Assembly (NCBI RefSeq): GCF_030445035.2
Contig: NC_080696.1
Location: 25,309,661-25,373,660 of the forward strand
Length of the DNA stretch: 64,000 bases
Direction: 5' to 3'
Source of the DNA: Dasypus novemcinctus
Taxonomy: Eukaryota > Chordata > Mammalia > Cingulata > Dasypodidae
The stretch's first letter is position 1. Each line of letters starts with the position of its first letter. This document shows positions 56,766 to 64,000 of this stretch, one piece after another. Position numbers and translations under genes: made by a program. Below the pieces are notes generated by a model. It was not told the origin of the DNA. It did no database searches and saw only the letters and a list, made by a program, of their open reading frames with translations.

Positions 56766-59149
56766 CTGGAAGGAAGGCATAATTTTGAAATGTCAGGTGG
56801 ATTCAAATTACAGACTGAAGGTCATACCCATGAAGTAAACCTTCTCTTCTTGATGCCTACTTTTAAGGAGTCAATTTGGTAAAGACTACATTTTTTTTAG
56901 GTGTTCACTATTTCATGGATTTAGGTAAGACATTCTTCCTCTCCATGTGAGAGCAATGGAAGAGTACTTGAATAAATTCATGATGCACCTCAGGATATGG
57001 TTATCATGTGCTCAGGTGCAACCCTGAATAAAAAGTTCCTTTGAGTTCCAGTAATTTTATATTTCCCCTATAATTTACTGAAGGGAATTTCCAAGTTATA
57101 CATTTTCAGAACTTTATTATTTTTTTATGGTTGAATAATGTTCCATTCTGTGTTTGTGTATTTGTATCATATTTCTTTAAATTACTGCTGCCTCCTTCAG
57201 TTGATGTTACTTTTCTCACAGTTTATATTTGGCCTCTTTATCTCTCAAGCCCTCTCCCTTTTGGATGATGCACAGCACTCTCCTGGTCTGCAGATCCCTA
57301 GAGTAGATCTGCATTTGCCCTTCTTTCTCTGTATGAGAGCACTGAGCATTGTCTACCTACTCTGATGCCATCTTCCCAGAACCTCTTTCCCTAAATTTCG
57401 AAAGAAAAATCTCACCAGATGGAAAAGCCTTAGCTAACACTTTTAGTACTTTGCTCACTAACATCTTGCCTCCATTATTTTTGATGAGAAATCAGCACTC
57501 AGTCTATTCAGAAGTACCTTATACATAGGACTAGCTTTATATCTTGCAGCTATCACAATGGTCTCATTTTCCTTTGCATTTGAAAGTGTGGTAGATATAT
57601 GATGGAGTATATTGGTCTTCAAATGTGTCTTCTCTGGAGTTCCTTGAGCTTTTGGATGTTCATATTCATGTCTTTTCTAAGTCTGGGATGTTCTTTCATT
57701 ATTCTTTAAATATTCCATTTTTCCCCTTTTACTTTTTCATCTCCTACTTTGACTTTCTTAATGTATATATTGACATTTTTGGAGGTTCCTCATATGTATA
57801 TTAGACTATTTTTTTTGCCTTTAATTATTCCTTTATATTTCTATTCCTCAGTTTGAAACATTTCAAATGTTTTGTCATCAAGTTCATTGGTCCTTTTCTC
57901 TGTCACTTCCAATCTATTCTTGAACACCTCTTGGAATTCTTTCAAGTATTGTGGACCTCCACTCCAGTAGTTGTCTTTGTTTCCTTATTAAAATTTTCAT
58001 CTTTATACTATGACTTTCATATTGATCATTCACTTTTTTCCTAATACCCTTTAGGTTTTTTTTAGCTTCCTTTATCTCCTTGATCATTTGTAAGATAATT
58101 ATTAAAGCTTTTATTCAGTTTGTCCACATTCTTATTTTCTTCATGGTGTTTTCTATGATTTTTCATATTCCTTTAGACCCACCATCTGTTCTTTTTTCTT
58201 TGTTTTTCTTTAATTCTTCTGTTGAACGCTGTACATTTTAATATAGATTTCCATTTAATAATTACACCAAATGATCTAAGCCCCCTCTCAATCAGAAAGA
58301 GAGTGGACATTTCCATCCCAAATTCCTCAATATTGAGGAATGAACAAACAGAAGGGAGATACATAACTATGGACAAAAGTAGATTTATTATTCTTCTAGC
58401 AAAGAAGAACTTGTGTCATTCAGATAAAGGAAGTGGCCACTGGAAGTTCTGAGGGGAGGAAGAGGGAAGAAATGCTGAAACTTGGGACACTGGAATTGTC
58501 CTGCATGACATTGCAATTATCTATACAGGCCATCAAATATTTTGTTAGAAACTATAAAATTGTGTGGTGCAAGGTGTGAACTTGTGAACTATTGACCTTG
58601 GTTAGTACCAATGTTGCAATATGTGCTCATCAGTTGTAACAAACATGTGATAATAATGAAATAGGTTATTAATAGGGAAAATCTGGGGAAAGGGAAGGAG
58701 TATATGGGATTCCCATATATTTTTATGGAATATTTATGTAATCAAATATTTCTTTAAAAATAAAGAAAATAAGTCTATTTTTGGAGTCTTTGTTCTGTAT
58801 GATGGAAAAAATGTATATTTTCACAGAATAATTTAAAATTCTGCACTTTTTGGCTTCCTTATATTTTGTGATAAGTTCATAGTGTATGTTTTACAGGCTT
58901 TCATCTAATATTAAGAATAAATTTTCTAATACAATTTCTAATTAAACAATCTCAATTTAACACTACCATCCAGAGAATTCTCAAAATATATGTGAAAATT
59001 ACAGGTAAAGCTAGAATCTGGAAAAAGTGAATATTTCGTTTCCTGTTCCTGGTTCCCTAATAGAAAAATATCATCATTTTCCATGTCAACTAAATATTTT
59101 GACCTCTCCTCATAGGTTGATATATTCCCCATTGTTGAAAGATATTTAC
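56766..59149 (-). other. V2R intron with LINE-1 remnants
   Basis: 2.4-kb intron. Around 57110-58255 it carries degraded minus-strand LINE-1 sequence (ORF2 end and an ORF1-region piece), then at about 58260-58770 the plus-strand end of a LINE-1 3' tail like 50670-51150. Confidence 0.65.
58262..58770 (+). repeat. LINE-1 3' tail fragment in V2R intron
   Basis: Matches the terminal 500 bp of the tails at 8380-8890 and 50670-51150 (CTAAGCCCCCTCTCAAT start, TATATGGGA.TCCCATAT end) and finishes in an A-rich stretch (TTTAAAAATAAAGAAAATAAG). Confidence 0.7.
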
Positions 59150-59956
59150 CTCCCATGGATGTAGCATAAGTTGGTCTGTGCTTTCTGTAGATACCATTTC
59201 TGATTTCACCAAAAATGTTTCATGAATGGAATGAGCCACAGCATATACAGCATTATAAATGAAATAGCTATAATCAGATATAGTCATCATATCAATAGTT
59301 CCTGTCATGACCTGTAAGGAAGCATTTGGTGTACACTCTCCAATTGTTCCACATAGTGACCCTTCAAGTGGGCAACCAAAACTGTTAAGCCAGAATTTGC
59401 TGAAATAAAAGTCTTCTGGATATTTTGATGGATTAACTGTCTTGAGAAAGTGTTTGAAACCAGGAATATCCCTCTTCTGGTGGGAAAATGAGAGACTTCC
59501 ATGGAAAGAGTGCAGCATATGGTCCATCATATCTGAAGTGATATCCCAATTTGATATCATAATCCACACCTTACGAGACGTTAAATAATATTTTTCTAAA
59601 TAACCCAGTACTATGAGAATCTGCATCTCACCCCACATAATATGTACATTTGCAGATGAATTACTGATCTTGGAAATGGACATCAAATAATTATTAAAAT
59701 GCTTACTTTTAGTGCTAGGGATCTTTTTTGTAAAGGCTATACAGATACCATTCTTTACTATCTCTGCTTTCAAGTTCCAAGAGTACTGCTCCCCTTTCAT
59801 ATCATCAGAAACAAAAAGTGCCACCCAAGTCCAACCGAAATACAACAATAACCAAATCACTCCTTGAGCCAGAGAGCTGTCTTTCATGGCCATTTGATAC
59901 AGTGATGCAAAATTCCCTTTGTCACATAAGAATGGGTCAAAAGCGCCATATGTAAC
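59150..59956 (-). pseudogene. V2R 807-bp exon (ligand-binding core)
   Basis: Acceptor TTTTCTTACTCAG, donor GGGAG|GTAAAT. 269 codons, phase 0 to 0. It starts VTYGAFDPFLCDKGNFASLYQ and contains W.WVALFVSDD, ISNWDITS, FKHFLKTVNPSKYPED and YNAVYAVAHSIHE, the hallmark of lobe 2 in V2R venus-flytrap domains. Fully open. Confidence 0.92.
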
Positions 59957-61267
59957 CTGAGTAAGAAAATAAAATTTAATAATTTAACATTTAGTGAGAT
60001 TTATCCTGTTATCCTTAAAGAGGACTTCAGAGAATTCGCTATGTTAGAGGTAGAATTAATGGAATATTTGGTGAAAGAGAGGACATTATACTTTTCTGTT
60101 AACATTCTGGGAACACGAAAGATCATATTTTCCAAAACTTCCCACCTTTTAGTAGGGATATGTCATTAATTCCACCCAGTGGTCTCGTATGCAGGCAAAT
60201 CCTAATTTGGAATGATCGGAAAGAATAAATTCTTCATATGTTCATCTCTCGTGGCATCACATAAAGCATGAGATTTGATGGAAGACAAACATGTTTGTGC
60301 CTACCTCAGCTTCCTATAAGGGGCTTTTGAAACAGGAGATTCTCCCCAACCCTGCCAACATTGTTGGATGTGAACTTTGAGAAAGAAATCAATCTTTATT
60401 TTGTTAAAGAATTTTTTTAACTTACTAATACTTCATAAAATAAATTGTACTGTAGAATATAATCATTTACCTTCACACACTTTCAAAAAATTAGTTTTCA
60501 TCGACAATTTTCTATACCTAATAAATTTGGCAGTATGATTTCCTAATTCCTGATTGTGTTAGATCAGGCCCCTGGAAAAATGACTTTGAGACAGGGAGTT
60601 GATTATGGGAATTTCACTGGAAGATCTATGAAAATATTCATCTGTGGGGAATTTATGGAGATAATGTGAACCAGACAGTATTTCCAATAAACCAGTTTGA
60701 ATTGATTCTTCTTCTTTCCTGTAGTAAGTTGATTTCATTTTCATGTCATAGTAAATTTATATCATACATTAAATTGACTCATTTAAGGTATTGAACCGAT
60801 TCTTAAAGAATCCTTAAAGAGTACAGGAACAAGGTTGAAACGTGAACATTTTGCATGCTAGACAAGGGTACCATGTCCCTAAATCTGCATACCAGCAGTC
60901 ATTGGTCTCAGGCAATCCCTCAACCAGATAAGGGTCATAACCTCCAGTGATACTCCCCTATACTATAGAAATTTGCTAAGTGGTAGGGGTTAGTAAGTTG
61001 TCAACCTGTCAGTATTCCCTTCTGCTGTATGATGGATGCATTGATGCTAAGCATGACTGTGGGGAGATTCTTAACGTATTCACTTAACTTTCCTTCATCC
61101 CCCTCAACCAAGTTATTACTCGTACAATCACAAGAAATTCATACTATTTGCTTATAACTCTCATGACATATGTATGCCCAGCTTCAAACTTCCCCCTTGA
61201 CCAAATGTGAGGGAATGGCATAGGGACAGATGAGATTTTCTCCCTCCAGAACTCACAAGCATCATAC

Positions 61268-61559
61268 CTGTGGGGTTTTGTAGAGCTCCAGCAGTGTTCC
61301 AATCTCTGTTGAAAATGATGATTAAGTGCCTGCAAAAATGGCCACAGATTTGCTTTGTTTTTGGCAATTGTAATTAGGGAGAGTTGGACTCCCGCCGTAA
61401 AGCAATAACAGGGTGCTCTCCAAAGTCCTGTGGTTACTGGGAAAAGCATTGTAGAGATCAAAACCCAGGGACATGTTGGGGAGGAGAAAGGAATCCTTGT
61501 TGATCTCCTCGATGGCAAAGAGAAAAGCGAGAACATATTGGTAGTTCTTCCAGTACCAT
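61268..61559 (-). pseudogene. V2R 292-bp exon with in-frame TAA
   Basis: Acceptor CTCTGCCTAG|A, donor CACAG|GTATGA. It encodes WYWKNYQYVLAFLFAIEEIN, LLPNMSLGFDLYN and NCQKQSKSVAIFAGT, then TAA at 61322-61324 (codon 79 of the full codons), after which the frame resumes with STEIGTLLELYKTP up to the donor. The downstream family-like sequence shows the stop is a lesion within a real exon. Confidence 0.88.
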
Positions 61560-62030
61560 CTAGGCAGAGGAGACGGCATTAAGGAAAATTGTAAAGTTAT
61601 GTATTTCAGGAGCAATTCAAAAGCTTCCCTTAAATGAGAAAGTTCTGTACAGATCACAGAGTTGTGCAGGGCATTATGGGAAGGTTAAGGAATACTTTAG
61701 TATTATGATATCACATTCAGCTGGAGAGATTTATCGTCTTGATCCTATAAATGGGAAATGCATCAGTGACAATATGGAAAGATATTCTTAGTTCATCCTG
61801 GCTAAGGAGTGCACAAAACTATCTCAGAAACTCATTTGAAGGACTTGAGAGAATCTCAAATTTGATCATTGCTTCATCTAGATCTGGAAGCTAGATGGAA
61901 TCTTCCCTTTTCGCCCATGTACCCTGGAATATTTAAAATAGCGCATGGCCTATCAGTTCTTAAAACATTAAAATAAATTACTCTCTGACACCATATTCCC
62001 CTGAGGCATTTATAAGGACCTTTCTCTATT
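61560..62030. other. No recognisable feature (upstream of V2R exon)
   Basis: No candidate signal-peptide exon was recognised on the minus strand here. Confidence 0.45.
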
Positions 62031-62044
62031 ATTTTCTATACTAC

Positions 62045-62575
62045 TAAATATATCAGGTCTTCCCCACCCACCCTTCCTGCTGTTTTTGCTGTCTGTGTCC
62101 ATTTACTGTGTGATCTTCTGTATCTTCTTATCTTTTTTAGGGCTTCTCCTTTTTTTCCTCTAGGATTCACTGTGATTCGATCCTGGGGACCTCTGATAGG
62201 AGAAAGGTTCCTTGTCACTTGCACCAACTCAGTTCCTGGTTTCTCTTGTGACACGCCTTGACTCTCCCTTCATCTCTCCCTTGTTGCATCATCATCTCTG
62301 TGCATGACTTACTTGTGTGAGCACTTGGCTAGCCTCGGGGTGCCTTGGCTCACCATCCAGGCACTAGCGTGTGTGCACTCAGATTGCCACACAGGCACTC
62401 CGTTCACTCCTAGAGCCCTTGTAGAGGCACATGGCTCACCGCACATGCACTTGATTTGTCTTGGGAGCACACTTTTATTTATTTATTTTACCAGAAATTC
62501 CCAGGAGTTGACTCCAGATTATCCCATTTGTTAGGTGGAAGACCAATTACCTGAGCCAAGTCCACATCCCGATAT
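62045..62575 (-). repeat. Old DAS-related SINE
   Basis: The right end resembles an inverted tRNA-like head (TTAGGTGGAAGACCAATTACC, GAGCCAAGTCCACATCC), the left end the usual pyrimidine-rich body (TGTCTGTGTCCATTTACTGTG). It is strongly diverged from the recent copies, with extra internal CACTTGGCT-type sequence. No clear target duplication. Confidence 0.5.
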
Positions 62576-62589
62576 CAGTTCTTATAACG

Positions 62590-64000
62590 ACAGTTTTCTT
62601 AAATTATATTATCCTTGACTTGTGACCTCATAAGTTATATTTTGTACCTTGTGATCATGAACATCAGCAAATTCTTATTCATAATTCCTTGAAGATAATT
62701 ATCTTTTATTTCTCATTTTATATTGGATCTTACTTATTTTATACAAAGTAGAATGAAGTTAGTTTCTTGTGTATTTAAAGGAACTCTAAATGTTTTATAT
62801 ATCCATCTGAAGTAGTATTTCCCTTTCTCTTTACCAATCATACTCTCTACATTTGTTGGAATTGTTTTGTTATTTTTTTAAGTTTGTAAATTTCAAGGTT
62901 AATTTAAACATTTTGAAATAGAATACATATTTTTTAAAAAATATTAATAAAATAAAGATTTCACAAACAGTGATTTGACTGTTTTCCAGGGACTCTTTTC
63001 ACTATTTTGAAGTTCCCAGATCAAGAAAAATTTTTCTTCATACTAAATCTGTAAACATATATTTAGGAGGTAGATTTAAACAGTTACAAACAGGTAGAGA
63101 TTAATATTAATTAAACACTTTTATTCAATTGTTCTCATATAATAGTTTCTGCATTTTTCCTTCTCTTAAAATTTTTCCTTTATTGTCTAAATGAATGGCT
63201 GTATTTTTATCTCCTTAAAACTTGAAAGAAAGCTATATGGGATTTTTTATACACAAGACTCTGTGATTTACATAAAAGAATTCGACAACAAGATTATCTT
63301 CTTAGAGAGCCATTGTCCTTAATCATACCTAGTTAAGCTGTTGTAAACTTAGAGAGGAAATTTAAAATTGTTTTTATGGTTAATTTTTATGGCATCATAT
63401 CAACATTTAAGTTGACTTTTTTATTATGATTTTCCAAATATTTAAAATTTTCAGATGTTAAGTATATGATAATAAATATATTTGGTAGAAAACCTGACAA
63501 AATACACATCAGTGAGATTAGATTTTTAATTTTATTTACAACAAACCACTTAAAGCCTCAGATATACATTGATTTACAAGGGTTCTTCAATAAACTTTAG
63601 AATGCACACAGATTTTAACTTATAAAACCTGTACTAGGAAATAAAATGGGGGAACTTTGCAATCAATTTGAGGCTAGAATAACTGAAATATATTTCAATA
63701 ATGAGAAAATGATTTTTGTCTCATTCCTCTAACATAAACAGATGTGATCATTCTACAAAACATGTTTGCTAATGAAGGTTACCAAGTTAATAAGAGATGA
63801 CGTTATATAATGAATTAAGATGTACTCAAGAATCCAAAGTCTGGAAGTATAATAATCTAAAATTACTTCAGGGTGAATTCTGCCAAATAGTTGCTGGACA
63901 TCACATTGGTTTCACAAAAAATCCCTTCTAGAAAATGGAAGATGATTCATTATTGCCAACTCTTTCATTGCAGCTAGAATTCATCTGATACCAATTCTAG
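62590..64000. other. No recognisable feature
   Basis: AT-rich sequence without meaningful frames. It was scanned for the missing V2R first exon (start codon, hydrophobic signal, donor) without success. Confidence 0.45.

Larger units (their letters stand above)
52338..61559 (-). pseudogene. Type-2 vomeronasal receptor (V2R), five exons seen, one nonsense codon
   Basis: A class C G-protein-coupled receptor of the vomeronasal sensory epithelium, where such receptors detect pheromone peptides and signal through Go and TRPC2. Exons on the minus strand are 61268-61559, 59150-59956, 56538-56765, 55360-55483 and 52338-53251, all with GT/AG borders and compatible phases (0, 0, 0, 1). Sizes of 292, 807, 228, 124 and 914 bp fit the family. 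Four exons are fully open. The first one seen has TAA at 61322-61324. The signal-peptide exon was not found in the remaining 2.4 kb. The specific orthologue is not identified. Confidence 0.88.

Overview
The window is repeat-dense, AT-rich mammalian DNA. The best taxonomic clue is a set of tRNA-derived SINEs of the DAS type known from armadillos (Dasypus). Three well-preserved copies sit at 15303-15677, 44841-45255 and 51517-51945, and two decayed ones near 2002-2337 and 62045-62575. I therefore read this as a xenarthran genome, most likely armadillo. Nothing here is bacterial; there are no operons, CRISPR arrays or tRNA/rRNA genes.

Left half (about 1.3-33.7 kb): a nest of retroelements. An old minus-strand LINE-1 survives in three pieces (3310-4017, 13369-13555, about 31617-33720). 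Its first gap holds an ERV-L provirus on the minus strand (4018-about 13362) with both LTRs, a YIDD reverse transcriptase, integrase and a dUTPase after the integrase. That provirus is itself split by a 2.9-kb LINE-1 3' tail (6054-8915). The second gap holds a younger minus-strand LINE-1 (13556-about 31617) that received a DAS SINE and a betaretrovirus-like provirus (ERV-1, minus, 17518-29339). ERV-1 has lost most of gag, all of pro and pol, but keeps env, PBS, polypurine tract and LTRs. One of its LTRs was then hit by a much younger provirus on the plus strand (ERV-2, 21086-29104).

ERV-2 is the most interesting element. It has 397/399-bp LTRs, a Lys-like primer site, betaretrovirus-like gag-pro-pol, a gammaretrovirus-type env (the type-D hybrid layout), and a long imperfect hairpin between env and the 3' LTR, where type-D viruses carry their RNA export element. 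Frame changes in gag and env and one nonsense codon in pol make it defective. The LTRs differ at 14 aligned bases by hand count.

Middle (33.7-52 kb): a purine-rich tract, an old plus-strand LINE-1 piece, a non-coding LTR element with two ~600-bp LTRs (35722-40255, minus), a probable solo LTR, and a full-length but dead plus-strand LINE-1 (42603-51192). That LINE-1 has a 5' UTR, both ORFs in broken form, an inserted SINE and a roughly 2.9-kb 3' tail.

Right part (52.3-61.6 kb): the only host gene recognised, a type-2 vomeronasal receptor (V2R, class C GPCR) on the minus strand. Five consecutive exons have good splice sites, consistent phases and typical sizes (292, 807, 228, 124, 914 bp). One in-frame TAA in the first of these (61322-61324) breaks it, and the signal-peptide exon is not visible before the window ends.
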